A stretch of DNA of 64,000 nucleotides from Candidimonas humi (GTDB lineage Bacteria; Pseudomonadota; Gammaproteobacteria; Burkholderiales; Burkholderiaceae_B), in the NCBI RefSeq assembly GCF_019166065.1, contig NZ_JAHTBN010000003.1, forward strand, positions 620,001 through 684,000, given 5' to 3'. This document shows positions 16,625 to 25,687 of this stretch, in pieces. The notes beneath the pieces were generated by a model. It saw nothing but the letters and a program-made list of their open reading frames with translations, was not told where the DNA came from and did no database searches. Position 1 is the stretch's first letter. Each line of letters begins with the position of its first letter. A program made the translations under genes and the position numbers.

Positions 16625-17836
16625 TTATTTCTTGACGAACTTGCAGGTCGACTCGCTGAGCGGGCCATAGACCTTTTCGGCGGGCAGGGTTTGCAGGATG
16701 TTGTAGTAATCCCAGGGCTTCTTGGATTCGGAGGGTTTCTTGACCTGGGCCAGGAACATGTCGTGCATCATCAGGCCGTCCGGACGCACATAGCCATTGG
16801 CGGTGAACATGTCGTGGATCTTGTTGGACTTCATCCACTTCATGTTGGTTTGGCCATCGTCCGAGTTGGTGGCTTTCATGGCCTTCAGGAAGAAGGACGC
16901 GGCGGAATAGTCGCCGGCCTGCACGAAGGACGGCATGCGCTTCATCTTTTCATAGAAGCGCTGCGCCCACTTGCGCGATTCGTCGTTCTGGTTCCAGTAC
17001 CAGGCGGTGGTCAGGTACAGGCCCTGCGTGGCGTCCAGGCCCAGCGAGTTCACGTCGTTGATGAACACCAGCAGGCCGGCCAGCTTCATGGTCTTGGTCA
17101 GGCCGAATTCCTTGGCGGCCTTGACGGAGTTGATGAAGTCGCCGCCGGCGTCGGCCAGGCCCAGCACCTGGGCCTTGGAGCCCTGTGCCTGCAGCAGGTA
17201 CGAGGAAAAGTCGGAAGTGCCCAGCGGGAAGCGCACCTGGCCCAGCACCTTGCCGCCTTCGGCCTTGACGACCTTGGCGCTGTCGGCCTCGAGCGAGTGG
17301 CCGAAGGCATAGTCCACTGTCAGGAAGTACCAGGTCTTGCCGCCATTCTTGATGATGGCCGAACCCGTGCCGCGGGCCAGCGCGACGGTGTTGTAGGCGT
17401 AGTGGATGGTGTAGGGCGAGCAATGCTCGTTGGTCAGGGCCGAAGAACCGGGGCCCACGGCGATGAAGGGCACATGCTTGGCTTCGGCCACGCCCGCCAT
17501 GGCGAGGTTGGTGCCGGAATTGGTGCCGCCGATGAGCAGGTCGATGTGCTGCTGGTCGATCCATTCGCGCGCCTTGGACGAGGCGACGTCGGCCTTGTTC
17601 TGGTGGTCGGCCACCAGCAGCTCTATTTTCTTGCCGTCGATCTGGCCGCCCGCATCGGCGATCGCCATGCGGATGGCTTCGGCGCCCCCCTTGCCGTCGA
17701 TGTCCGAGTAGACGCCGGACATATCGGTGATGAAACCGATCTTGATGGTGCTCTTGGAAATACCCGCCGCCTGGCTCGGCCCGGTAAGGCAGAGCCCGGC
17801 TAGGGCGAATGCTGCGGATAGTGTACGCAGTTTCAT
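16625..17836 (-). CDS. Branched-chain amino acid type ABC transporter, substrate-binding protein (cluster 2)
   Basis: 403 residues with a Sec signal peptide (cut near PSQAAG) and a type I periplasmic-binding fold: IKIGFITDMSGVYSDIDG, a GGTNSGTNLAMAGVA stretch and FLTVDYAFGHSLE. It resembles the binding proteins of the urea/amide/aromatic-acid branch of the LivK superfamily more than true leucine binders, but the ligand is unknown. AAGGAG precedes the ATG. It lies between the two ATPase genes and the two permease genes. Confidence 0.9.
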   Translation of the reverse strand: MKLRTLSAAFALAGLCLTGPSQAAGISKSTIKIGFITDMSGVYSDIDGKGGAEAIRMAIADAGGQIDGKKIELLVADHQNKADVASSKAREWIDQQHIDLLIGGTNSGTNLAMAGVAEAKHVPFIAVGPGSSALTNEHCSPYTIHYAYNTVALARGTGSAIIKNGGKTWYFLTVDYAFGHSLEADSAKVVKAEGGKVLGQVRFPLGTSDFSSYLLQAQGSKAQVLGLADAGGDFINSVKAAKEFGLTKTMKLAGLLVFINDVNSLGLDATQGLYLTTAWYWNQNDESRKWAQRFYEKMKRMPSFVQAGDYSAASFFLKAMKATNSDDGQTNMKWMKSNKIHDMFTANGYVRPDGLMMHDMFLAQVKKPSESKKPWDYYNILQTLPAEKVYGPLSESTCKFVKK

Positions 17837-17900
17837 AAGATCTCCTTGCTGTTGTTATACCGGACGACCCGGTCGTTACCTAGTGTCCTGCGCCGCCGGG

Positions 17901-18614
17901 CTAGACGCCCAGCAGCGTATTGAGCACATCCTGCTTGGCAGGAAGTTCGGCCGCGTCGAATTGCTCGACGATCTGGCCGTGTTCCATGACATAGAAGCGG
18001 TCGGCCAGCGGGGCCGCGAAACGGAAATTCTGTTCGACCATGATGATGGTATAGCCTTTGCTCTTCAGGGCCTTGATCATGCGTGCCAGGGCCTGCACGA
18101 TGACGGGCGCCAGGCCTTCGGAAATTTCGTCCAGCAGCAGCAGGTTGGCGCCGGTGCGCAGGATGCGGGCCACGGCCAGCATCTGCTGCTCGCCGCCCGA
18201 CAGCCGGGTGCCCGGAGAATGGCGGCGTTCCTGCAGGTTGGGGAACATTTCGTAGATTTCGGCCAGCGACATGCCGCCGCCCAGCGTGTCGCCCACCACG
18301 GGCGGCAGCAGCAGGTTTTCTTCGCAGGACAGGCCGGCGAAGATGCCGCGTTCTTCGGGGCAATAGCCGACGCCCAGATGGGCGACCTTGTAGGTGGGCA
18401 GCTCGATGGATTCGGTGCCGCGGATGCGGATCGAGCCTTTGCGCGTGCCGGTCAGGCCCAGGATGGCGCGCAGCGTGGTGGTGCGCCCCGAGCCGTTGCG
18501 CCCGAGCAGCGTGACGACCTCGCCCTGGGCCACTTCGAGATTGACGCCGTGCAGGACATGCGATTCGCCGTACCAGGCCTGCAGGTCGGAGATTTCCAGT
18601 GCTTGGGCGGACAT
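17901..18614 (-). CDS. LivF-type ABC transporter ATPase with Arg in the Walker A Lys position (cluster 2)
   Basis: 237 residues. Signature LSGGEQQML, Walker B LLLLDEISEGLAP and switch VEQNFRF are present. Walker A reads GRNGSGRTTT, so the invariant lysine is replaced by arginine. Walker B also has Ile instead of Pro after the Glu. Similar Arg variants are, to my memory, seen in some betaproteobacterial Liv ATPases, and the partner LivG has a normal site, so the transporter may still work. The ATG overlaps the livG stop by one base (TAATG). Confidence 0.9.
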   Translation of the reverse strand: MSAQALEISDLQAWYGESHVLHGVNLEVAQGEVVTLLGRNGSGRTTTLRAILGLTGTRKGSIRIRGTESIELPTYKVAHLGVGYCPEERGIFAGLSCEENLLLPPVVGDTLGGGMSLAEIYEMFPNLQERRHSPGTRLSGGEQQMLAVARILRTGANLLLLDEISEGLAPVIVQALARMIKALKSKGYTIIMVEQNFRFAAPLADRFYVMEHGQIVEQFDAAELPAKQDVLNTLLGV

Positions 18615-19384
18615 TAATGGGCTCCTTCGAGTTCGCCTTCGGTGGTGCCCATGTAGGCTTCCATCACCGCCGGATTGCGCGAGACTTCCTGGTAGCTGCC
18701 TTCGGCCAGCACCGAGCCGCGCGCCAGCACGGTGATGCGGTCGGCGATCGAGGCGATGACGTTCATGTTGTGCTCGACCATGAGGATGGTGCGTCCGGCG
18801 CTGACCTTCTCGATGAGGCGGGTCACGCGGTCGACGTCTTCGTGCCCCATGCCCTGGGTGGGTTCGTCCAGCAGCATGAGTTCGGGTTCCATGGCGAGCG
18901 TAGTGGCGATCTCGAGCGCGCGCTTGCGGCCATAGGGCAGGTTGGCGGTGTTTTCGTGCGCGAAATCGGCCAGGTCGACTTCGGCCAATAGTTCCATGGC
19001 GCGGTCGTTCAGCCGGTTCAGGCACTTGTCGCTGCGCCAGAAGTGGTAGGACAGGCCGGTGGGGCGCTGCAGGCCGATGCGCACGTTCTCGAGCACCGAG
19101 AGCTGCGGGAACACGGCCGAGATCTGGAACGAACGGATGATGCCGCGGCGCGCGATATACGCCGGCGCCTCGGAGGTAATGTCGGTGCCGGCGAACAGGA
19201 TGCTGCCCGAAGTTGGAGTGAGGAACTTGGTGAGCAGGTTGAAGCAGGTGGTCTTGCCTGCGCCATTGGGCCCGATCAGGGCGTGGATATGGCCGCGAGT
19301 GACTTGCAGGTTGACGTCGTTGACGGCAACGAAGCCTCGGAATTCCTTGACGAGGTGCCTGGTTTCTAGAATGAAATCGCTCAT
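18614..19384 (-). CDS. LivG-type ABC transporter ATPase (cluster 2)
   Basis: 256 residues. Walker A GPNGAGKTT at about 37-45, RSFQISAVFPQLSV, a LivG-type degenerate signature (LPYGRKRALEIA), Walker B LMLLDEPTQGMG and switch VEHNMNV. I chose the ATG at 19384; a TTG nine codons upstream is unneeded. First gene of Liv cluster 2, transcribed toward the left. Confidence 0.92.
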   Translation of the reverse strand: MSDFILETRHLVKEFRGFVAVNDVNLQVTRGHIHALIGPNGAGKTTCFNLLTKFLTPTSGSILFAGTDITSEAPAYIARRGIIRSFQISAVFPQLSVLENVRIGLQRPTGLSYHFWRSDKCLNRLNDRAMELLAEVDLADFAHENTANLPYGRKRALEIATTLAMEPELMLLDEPTQGMGHEDVDRVTRLIEKVSAGRTILMVEHNMNVIASIADRITVLARGSVLAEGSYQEVSRNPAVMEAYMGTTEGELEGAH

Positions 19385-19511
19385 GCCCGCGGGTGTCGTT
19401 AGCCGGTTCAAAGGGACAAATCAAACAGGCATGAGTATGCAATTGCCCCCTGTAAATTGACATGGGGGTTTTACATAGGTTTATGGAAAACCCTTAACCG
19501 GTCGGGGCTGT
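19385..19511 (-). promoter_or_regulatory. Gap between nth and livG (cluster 2)
   Basis: This 127-bp AT-enriched gap contains the inverted repeat GGGTTTT...AAAACCC at 19466-19493. Placed after nth and before livG, it may end the rsxB-nth message or form part of the Liv cluster 2 control region. No clear -35/-10 pair was found. Confidence 0.35.
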
Positions 19512-20147
19512 TCAGGCCGGCGTCTTGTGCCGGTATTCGCAAAGATCGGCGATGCCGCACTGCGGGCACTTGGGCTTGCGGGCGATACATATGTATCGAC
19601 CATGCAGGATCAGCCAATGGTGGGCATTGAGCCGGTATTCGGGCGGGACGAATTTTTCGAGCTTGCGCTCGACCTCGAGCACGGTCTTGCCGGGGGCGAG
19701 CCCGGTGCGGTTGGCGACCCTGAAAATGTGGGTATCGACGGCGATGGTGGGTTCGCCGAAGGCGGTGTTGAGCACCACATTGGCGGTCTTGCGGCCGACG
19801 CCGGGCAGCGCCTCGAGCGCCGCGCGGTCGTGCGGCACCTCGCCGTGGTATTGCTCGACCAGGATCTGGCAGGTGCGGATGACGTTGCGCGCCTTGGTGC
19901 GGTACAGGCCTATGGTCTTGATGAAGTCGGTCAGGCGTTCCAGCCCGAGGTCGAGCAGTCCTTGCGCGGTGCCATGCTGCGGAAAGAAATGCCGGGTGGC
20001 CAGGTTGACCGATTTGTCGGTAGCCTGGGCCGAGAGCATGACGGCGATGAGCAACTGGAAGGTGCTGCCGTAGTGCAGCTCGGTGGTGGGCGAAGGGTCG
20101 GCCGCCTGCAGTCGGGCGAAGATTTCCTTGCGTTTGGCGGCGTTCAT
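19512..20147 (-). CDS. nth: Endonuclease III (DNA glycosylase/AP lyase)
   Basis: 211 residues, normal length. Helix-hairpin-helix [13 protein letters not shown] contains the catalytic lysine, VDTHIFRV the catalytic aspartate, and the C-terminal cysteine cluster (C-X6-C-X2-C-X5-C in [17 protein letters not shown]) binds the [4Fe-4S] cluster. It removes oxidised pyrimidines in base-excision repair. Its ATG overlaps the stop of the upstream ferredoxin gene by four bases, a coupling often seen for nth and RnfB-like genes. Confidence 0.95.
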   Translation of the reverse strand: MNAAKRKEIFARLQAADPSPTTELHYGSTFQLLIAVMLSAQATDKSVNLATRHFFPQHGTAQGLLDLGLERLTDFIKTIGLYRTKARNVIRTCQILVEQYHGEVPHDRAALEALPGVGRKTANVVLNTAFGEPTIAVDTHIFRVANRTGLAPGKTVLEVERKLEKFVPPEYRLNAHHWLILHGRYICIARKPKCPQCGIADLCEYRHKTPA

Positions 20148-20779
20148 GCGGGCCTCGTGTGGCGGCGCGCCCTGGCCCGGGCCAGGGCGTCGGCGATGAT
20201 CCGGCGCTTGGCGTCCGCATCGTTGTGGGCGGCGCGCGCTACCGCAGCCTTGTTGGCCAGCGTCCGGGCGGCCAGCGTCGAATCTTCGTGGTGCTGCGCG
20301 GCCAGGCGGTCCTGGCGCCGTTCGTAGTCCTGGCGCGCGCGCTCGGCATGGGCGGCGGTCCAGTCGTGGCCGGCGGGCACCATGGCGATGCAGTCGACCG
20401 GGCAGGGTGGCACGCACAGGTCGCAGCCGGTACAGGCGTCGGCCAGCACGGTATGCATGAATTTGGCGGCGCCGACGATGGCATCGACCGGACAGGCCTG
20501 GATGCACAGGGTGCAGCCTATGCAATGGGCCTCGTCGATGACGGCGACCTGCAGCGGCCTATGTACGCCGCATTCGGGGTCCAGCGGCCGGGCCGGGCGG
20601 CCGAGCAGGGCGGCGAGCGCGTCTATGCCGGCCGCGCCGCCCGGCGGGCAGCGATTGATATCGGCCTCGCCCCGCGCCAGGGCTTCGGCATAAGGCCTGC
20701 AGCCGTCATAACCGCATTTGGTGCATTGGGTCTGGGGCAGGATGGCGTCGATGCGCTCGACCAGCGACGATGGATGCAT
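20144..20779 (-). CDS. RnfB/RsxB-like iron-sulfur protein
   Basis: 211 residues. The N terminus has the Fe-S motif CTKCGYDGC...C, and two [4Fe-4S] ferredoxin motifs follow ([14 protein letters not shown] and [14 protein letters not shown], about 85-135). The C terminus is an Arg/Ala-rich helical tail. RsxB/RnfB is an electron-transfer subunit of a membrane complex, but no other rnf/rsx genes are near, and the N-terminal membrane anchor of classical RnfB is absent. It may be a soluble electron donor or help Fe-S enzyme maturation; the overlap with nth hints at the latter. Confidence 0.87.
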   Translation of the reverse strand: MHPSSLVERIDAILPQTQCTKCGYDGCRPYAEALARGEADINRCPPGGAAGIDALAALLGRPARPLDPECGVHRPLQVAVIDEAHCIGCTLCIQACPVDAIVGAAKFMHTVLADACTGCDLCVPPCPVDCIAMVPAGHDWTAAHAERARQDYERRQDRLAAQHHEDSTLAARTLANKAAVARAAHNDADAKRRIIADALARARARRHTRPA

Positions 20780-20895
20780 GGCAATGAAATACGGCAGCCC
20801 GGGGCTGCCGCAGTGTGGCGCTATGGCAATGTTGCCGGGCCGCGCTTTGGCGGCGCCGGGCGCGTGTTGCGCCGCAAGGGCGCCGCGCGCGGCTT

Positions 20896-22128
20896 TTATG
20901 CCGACAGTTTTATGAACTCGGCTATTTTAGGGCAAATCGTTTCGCGCCAGCGCCGGCCCGAGAATATGCCGTAGTGGCCGCAGCGCGGCGCGGTGTAGCG
21001 CTGCTTGCGGTCTTTGGGGATATGGCTGCACATATCGAGGGCGGCATGGGTCTGGCCCAGGCCGGAGATGTCGTCGAGTTCGCCTTCGATGGTCAGCAGG
21101 GCCACGCTGCGGATGGCGCCCGGGTCGACATGCTGGCCATCGATTTCCCAGGTACCCAGAGGCAATTGATGTTCCTGGAAGACGGTCTTGATGGTGTCGA
21201 GGTAGAACTCGGCAGGCATGTCGAGCACGGCGTTGTATTCGTCGTAGAAGCGCCGATGGGCCTCGGCGTCGTCGTTGCTGCCGCGCACCAGGTGCAGGTA
21301 GAAGTCATAGTGCGAGCGCAAGTGGCGGTCGGGGTTCATGGCCATGAACCCGGCGTGCTGCAGGAAGCCCGGATAGACGCGGCGCCCGGCGCCGGGATAG
21401 CGGGTGGGCACGCGGTGGATCAGGTTGTCTTCGAACCAGGAGTACGCATGGGTGGTGGCCAGGCGGTTGACCTGGGTGGGCGACTGGCGCGTGTCTATGG
21501 GCCCGCCCATCATGACCATGCTGCGCGGCAGACAGGTTTCGCCCCGGGCGGCCATGAGGGATATGGCGGCCAGCACCGGCACGGTGGGCTGGCAGACCGA
21601 GATGACGTGCAGGTCGGGGCCCAGCAGGCGGATGAACTCTTCTATGTAGTGGACATAGTCGTCCAGGTGGAAGGGGCCCGCCGACTGCGGCACCATGCGC
21701 GCATCGACCCAGTCGGTGATGTAGACCTCGTGTTCCGGCAGCAGGCTGCGCACGGTGTCGCGCAGCAGGGTGGCGTGGTGGCCCGATAGCGGGGCCACCA
21801 ACAGCACCGCCGGCGCCTGGCCGGCCGAGGCCGGGCGTTCGCATTCGAAATGCACCAGCTTGCAGAAGGGCTTGTCCAGGGCAATGCGGGGCTGTACCGC
21901 GGCCGCATGTCCGGCGATTTCGACGCTGTCTATGCCCCACTGGGGTTTTTCGTAGTCTTTGCCCAGGCGATGCACCAGTTCGTAGGCGGCGGCGATCTGC
22001 CGTGACACCGGCGTGTAGGCCAGCGGGCTGCAGGGGTGGGAAAACAGCTGGGAGCCGGTGTCGGTGAATGCTGCCAACGGGCTCAGGAAAGAACGCTGGA
22101 GATCGTAAAACTGGTACAGCATGGACAT
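20896..22128 (-). CDS. phaZ: Intracellular polyhydroxybutyrate depolymerase
   Basis: 410 residues with no signal peptide. The family signature [10 protein letters not shown] carries the putative catalytic cysteine at residue 179; [15 protein letters not shown] and YITDWVDAR precede it, and a conserved [13 protein letters not shown] near the C terminus supplies the histidine. It degrades stored PHB granules, as in Ralstonia PhaZ1. The ATG at 22128 has GAGGGG upstream. No PHB synthase genes are adjacent. Confidence 0.92.
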   Translation of the reverse strand: MSMLYQFYDLQRSFLSPLAAFTDTGSQLFSHPCSPLAYTPVSRQIAAAYELVHRLGKDYEKPQWGIDSVEIAGHAAAVQPRIALDKPFCKLVHFECERPASAGQAPAVLLVAPLSGHHATLLRDTVRSLLPEHEVYITDWVDARMVPQSAGPFHLDDYVHYIEEFIRLLGPDLHVISVCQPTVPVLAAISLMAARGETCLPRSMVMMGGPIDTRQSPTQVNRLATTHAYSWFEDNLIHRVPTRYPGAGRRVYPGFLQHAGFMAMNPDRHLRSHYDFYLHLVRGSNDDAEAHRRFYDEYNAVLDMPAEFYLDTIKTVFQEHQLPLGTWEIDGQHVDPGAIRSVALLTIEGELDDISGLGQTHAALDMCSHIPKDRKQRYTAPRCGHYGIFSGRRWRETICPKIAEFIKLSA

Positions 22129-22750
22129 ATGGGCCCCTCGTGGGAGTGGTTTTTTTTTGTGCCGGCTGCACATGTGGGCCGGGTCTCGGCCTCATGGGCG
22201 CATCGCGCGCCGCCCTGGGTGTCTTATGGCATTCGGGACGGTTCGATAGGCCAGGAGGTTCTATGCTAATTGCTAAGGTTAATACAAATACAAAATTTAC
22301 AAGTACCAAATTAGCCGAATTAACAATCGTTTTCTACCGCAAGATCCCTGACGTTCCCGTAGTATCCGGCCGCAAGACCCTGTCCGGATTGCGGTTTTCG
22401 GGCGTCGGCGGGCATGGCGGGATTGCCGTAAAGCACGGCTGCCGGGCTGGCCGGATCCAGGCCGGTCGACGGCGGGTTTTTGCGGTTCGCCAGAGGCGAT
22501 CGATGCGGCGAGACGCGCCTGGGGCGCGCCCGGCAAGGCCAGGCGGGGGAGCAGAAGAATATCGGCGGGCGGCCTGTAACGGTGCCAGCGGCAAGCGGGG
22601 CGGGCGCCGGGCGGCTCGCCTGCGTGGCGATCCCGGGAGACGTGCACGGCGTGCGCGCCGGGCGTCGCAGCGAGGCGTTTGTAACGGCTCGAAATGTTGC
22701 TGTGCCGCAACACAAAGTGGCCCGGTCCGGGCCGCATGCGGGCGTGCCGC
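22129..22750. other. Long intergenic stretch between phaZ and fdxA
   Basis: Both flanking genes read leftward, so this 622-bp stretch holds the phaZ promoter region and the fdxA 3' end. The section 22262-22340 is sharply AT-rich and is the best place for the phaZ promoter. The rest is GC-rich; open frames there have no SD and no recognisable content. I see no RNA gene. Confidence 0.4.
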
Positions 22751-23074
22751 CTAGCGTTCGAGGTATTTCAGTTTCCCTTCAACGCCGTTCCATTCGTCGG
22801 CATCTTCGGGGGCTTTCTTGGAGCGGTTGATGGTAGGCAGGCCGGGAGCCATTTCGGCATTCAGGGCGATGAACGGCACTTGGTCCTGGGGTACGTCTTC
22901 TTCGGCGAAAATGGCGTTGGCGGGGCACTCAGGCACACAGACGGCGCAGTCTATGCACTCGTCGGGATCGATCATCAGGTAGTTGGGACCCTCGCGGAAG
23001 CAGTCCACGGGACACACGTCGACGCAGTCGGTATATTTGCACTTGATACAATTTTCGGTCACGACGTGAGTCAT
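22751..23074 (-). CDS. fdxA: Seven-iron ferredoxin
   Basis: 107 residues, the typical FdxA length. The N-terminal [17 protein letters not shown] and [12 protein letters not shown] motifs bind a [3Fe-4S] and a [4Fe-4S] cluster, and the conserved tail ([15 protein letters not shown]) is present. A low-potential electron carrier. The ATG at 23074 has GGAG upstream. Divergent from pncB. Confidence 0.95.
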   Translation of the reverse strand: MTHVVTENCIKCKYTDCVDVCPVDCFREGPNYLMIDPDECIDCAVCVPECPANAIFAEEDVPQDQVPFIALNAEMAPGLPTINRSKKAPEDADEWNGVEGKLKYLER

Positions 23075-23299
23075 GTAGAGCTCCAGCGGCAATCAGGGTA
23101 GCGCGATTCGCGCACGTATGAATTTTACCTAATAAGCATGGAGCGTCCGGCATAGACCTTCCGTGCCTGCCGGTCTTTGCGCTTGGCGTATCCGGGCGGC
23201 ATGCGGGCCGCGGGGAGCATCCCGCCGCGGGCGCGGCGTGGCGCGCCATCACTGGCTTGGACAATATGCTATGGTAGCCAAAACGACCTGCGTGTTCCG

Positions 23300-24475
23300 A
23301 TGATTATCACTTCGCTGCTCGATACCGATCTCTATAAATTCTCGATGATGCAGGTGGTATTGCATCATTTTCCGGCGGCGCAGGTCGAGTATCGCTACAA
23401 GTGCCGCAATCCCGGCATCAATCTCAGCATCTACCTCGATGAAATCCGCGCCGAAATCAAGGCGCTGTGCAAGCTGCGGTTTACCGACGCCGAGCTGGCA
23501 TACCTGCGCGGGCTGCGCTTCATCAAGAGCGATTTCGTGGATTTCCTGGGGCTGTTCCACCTGCCCGAGAAGTGCATCACGGTGACGCCCAGCAGTGTTC
23601 CGGGGGAAATCGACATCACGGTGAAGGGGCCGTGGCTGCACACGATCCTGTTCGAGATCCCGGTGCTGGCGATCGTCAACGAGGTCTATTTCCGCAACGA
23701 GTGCCGCGATCCGGACTGGCGGGAAGGGCGCAAGCGCCTGCAATCGAAGATGCACCTGGTGACGGACGATCCGGCAATGGCGGAATTCCGGGTGGCGGAA
23801 TACGGTACGCGCCGGCGTTTCTCGAAGAAGTGGCACGAAGAGGTCGTGACCACGATGATGGCGCAGATGGGGGCGAATTTCGCCGGCACCAGCAATGTGC
23901 TGCTGGCGATGAAGCACAATGTGACGCCGCTGGGCACGATGGGCCATGAGTATCTGCAGGCCTGCCAGGCGCTCGGGCCGCGGCTGCGCGATTCGCAGGT
24001 GTTCGCGCTGGAGGTCTGGGCCAAGGAATACCGTGGCGACCTGGGGATTGCGCTGTCGGATGTCTATGGAATGGATGCTTTCCTGCGCGACTTCGATATG
24101 TATTTCTGCAAGTTGTTCGACGGGGCGCGGCACGATTCTGGCGATCCGTTCCTGTGGGGCGAACGGCTGCTGGCGCATTATCAGGCCAATCGCACCGATC
24201 CGCGTACCAAGACGCTGGTGTTTTCCGACAGCCTGACGATCCCGCGCGCGATCGAGCTGGCGCAGCGTTTCGCGGGCCGCTGCAAGTTGTCGTTCGGCAT
24301 CGGGACGAATCTGACGAATGATCTAGGGCATGAGCCTTTGCAGATCGTGATGAAGATGGTCCGCTGCAATGACCAGCCGGTGGCGAAGGTGTCGGATGCG
24401 CCGGAGAAGACGATGTGCGACGATCCGGCGTACTTGGCGTATTTGCGCCAGGTGTTCAAGCTGCCTCCGGTTTAA
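23300..24475 (+). CDS. pncB: Nicotinate phosphoribosyltransferase
   Basis: 391 residues. The start [18 protein letters not shown] is the standard PncB N terminus; EYGTRRRFS, the conserved [10 protein letters not shown] (substrate-binding) and HDSGDP are visible. It converts nicotinate and PRPP to nicotinate mononucleotide in NAD salvage. The ATG at 23300 is chosen because family similarity begins exactly there. Followed by a good terminator. Confidence 0.95.
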   Translation: MIITSLLDTDLYKFSMMQVVLHHFPAAQVEYRYKCRNPGINLSIYLDEIRAEIKALCKLRFTDAELAYLRGLRFIKSDFVDFLGLFHLPEKCITVTPSSVPGEIDITVKGPWLHTILFEIPVLAIVNEVYFRNECRDPDWREGRKRLQSKMHLVTDDPAMAEFRVAEYGTRRRFSKKWHEEVVTTMMAQMGANFAGTSNVLLAMKHNVTPLGTMGHEYLQACQALGPRLRDSQVFALEVWAKEYRGDLGIALSDVYGMDAFLRDFDMYFCKLFDGARHDSGDPFLWGERLLAHYQANRTDPRTKTLVFSDSLTIPRAIELAQRFAGRCKLSFGIGTNLTNDLGHEPLQIVMKMVRCNDQPVAKVSDAPEKTMCDDPAYLAYLRQVFKLPPV

Positions 24476-24526
24476 GGCCCGGTGGGCCGGGCTTGTCCAT
24501 GGCGGGCTAGGCTCGTGAAGCGAAGG

Positions 24527-24550
24527 CACCGTGTTGCGCGGTGTTTTTTT
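24527..24550 (+). terminator. Rho-independent terminator of pncB
   Basis: CACCGTG, a three-base loop, CGCGGTG (one G-T wobble) and a run of seven T residues, 50 bp after the pncB stop. Confidence 0.85.
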
Positions 24551-24714
24551 ATTCGGGTCGATGTGGGGCGCGGCGCGTAACATTATTGCGATCGGCGGGT
24601 GCTGGGCGTTGGCGCTGCGGCTCGCGGAAATGGAATAAGATCGCGGGCTTTGTTTTCTTTTTCTCTTTTTTCTCTTAGGTATTTTCTCTTTGGTAACTGG
24701 TTGCGGAGAGCACG

Positions 24715-25065
24715 ATGAGTGAGATCAAGCGTTTCAATGTGGGCAAGCGCATGTCGGATATGACGGTATGCAATGGGGTGGCGTATCTGGCGGGCCAGGT
24801 GGCTGATGATGCGAGCCTGGACATGCAGGGGCAGGCCAAGCAGGTGCTGGCGACGATCGATCGGCTGCTGGCCGAGGCGGGGACGGACAAGACGCGGATT
24901 CTGCGTGCGCAGATTTTTGTGGCGAATATTGCGGAGTTTTCGGAGATGAACAAGGCGTGGGATGCGTGGGTGCCGGCGGGGCATGCGCCGGCGCGGGCGA
25001 CTGTGGAGGCGCGGTTGGCCAGTCCCGGCTATAAGGTCGAGATTGTGGTGACGGCGGCGGTGTAG
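24715..25065 (+). CDS. RidA/YjgF-family enamine/imine deaminase
   Basis: 116 residues of the RidA superfamily: GVAYLAGQVADD, TIDRLLAEAGTDKTRILRAQIFV, MNKAWDAWV and the C-terminal PARATVEARL with the conserved arginine of the active site. Likely hydrolyses reactive enamines or imines, or acts on a related intermediate. The start follows an unusual pyrimidine-rich tract (24650-24705). Ends in its own terminator. Confidence 0.9.
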   Translation: MSEIKRFNVGKRMSDMTVCNGVAYLAGQVADDASLDMQGQAKQVLATIDRLLAEAGTDKTRILRAQIFVANIAEFSEMNKAWDAWVPAGHAPARATVEARLASPGYKVEIVVTAAV

Positions 25066-25086
25066 TTTTTTTTGTCGCTTTGTTGG

Positions 25087-25114
25087 GGGCCGCGTTGCGG
25101 CCCTTTGTTGTTTT
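25087..25114 (+). terminator. Rho-independent terminator of ridA
   Basis: GGGCCGC-GTT-GCGGCCC hairpin followed by TTTGTTGTTTT, 22 bp past the ridA stop. Confidence 0.85.
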
Positions 25115-25131
25115 GATCGCCGTGAATGTAT

Positions 25132-25533
25132 GTACGTCGTGGGGCTGGTTTTTGAGACGCGGCCTAGAACGGGGCACCTCCCTCCGGTGCGATACCCCAC
25201 GCACCTCCGGGAGATGCCCCGTTCTCTCCGCTCGTGGTGTAGGCGGGTGGAGGTTGCGGGCTTTGGTACGTCGCGGGTCTGCGTTCTTGGCCCGCGGCCT
25301 GGAACGGGGCACCTCCCTCCGGTGCGGTACCCCACGCACCTGCGGGCGGTGCCCCGTTCTCTCCGCTTGTGTCGTGGACGGGCATGGGTTTTGGTTTTGG
25401 TGCGTCGTGGAGTGGGTTCTTTGGGCGCGGCCTAGAACGGGGTACCTCCCTCCGGTGCGGTACCCCACGCACCTGCGGGAGGCACCCCGTTCTCTCCGCT
25501 CGTTTTGTAGACGGTTGGGCGGGGTTTGTTCTT
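25132..25533. repeat. Three-unit tandem array, 134-bp period, each unit with a strong hairpin core
   Basis: Units begin at 25132, 25266 and 25400 (GTRCGTCG). Each holds a conserved 77-bp core at 25158-25234, 25293-25369 and 25426-25502. The core folds on itself: outer arms GAACGGGGCA/TGCCCCGTTC, then C/G-rich inner arms, then GGTGCG/CGCACC around an 8-base loop, about 22 pairs in all. In copy 3 one outer C-G pair is replaced by T-A (25443 and 25484), which keeps the pairing. The 57-bp inter-core sequences are related but more diverged. Frames on both strands are open through the array, which I regard as a by-product of its composition. Confidence 0.9.
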
Positions 25534-25573
25534 GCGGGGTATTGCTGCGGGCTGGCGGATAGAAGCCCACCAT

Positions 25574-25687
25574 GCGTCGTTGCGAACTCGTTGCGTGGGG
25601 TAGCCACGCGGCCTCGCCCGCGTCTAGCCTGGCGGGCTTCTGTCCGCCAGTGCGGCACCCCTTTTAGTGTGAACAGGCCCTAGAGCA
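25574..25687. repeat. Dispersed 114-bp repeat, copy A
   Basis: Aligns without gaps to 32085-32198 with about 20 differences in 114 positions. The most conserved parts are GCGTCGTTGCG at the left, CCACGCGGCCTCGCCCGCG in the middle, and CCCCTTTTAG and CCCTAGAGCA at the right. The right end covers the stop codon of the flavodoxin-like gene. Confidence 0.85.

Noticed and set aside
22068-22754. Frames on both strands in the phaZ-fdxA gap
   Set aside because: Arg/Gly/Ala-rich, no recognisable motif and no SD; best treated as non-coding.
25132-25533. Possible CRISPR array
   Set aside because: Only three units of 77-bp palindromic cores; the intervening 57-bp parts resemble each other, and there are no cas genes.
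25132-25660. Open reading frames through the tandem array that look like a repeat protein
   Set aside because: Several frames on both strands are open at once because of GC-rich repeat composition; there is no SD and the peptide repeats follow the DNA repeat only.
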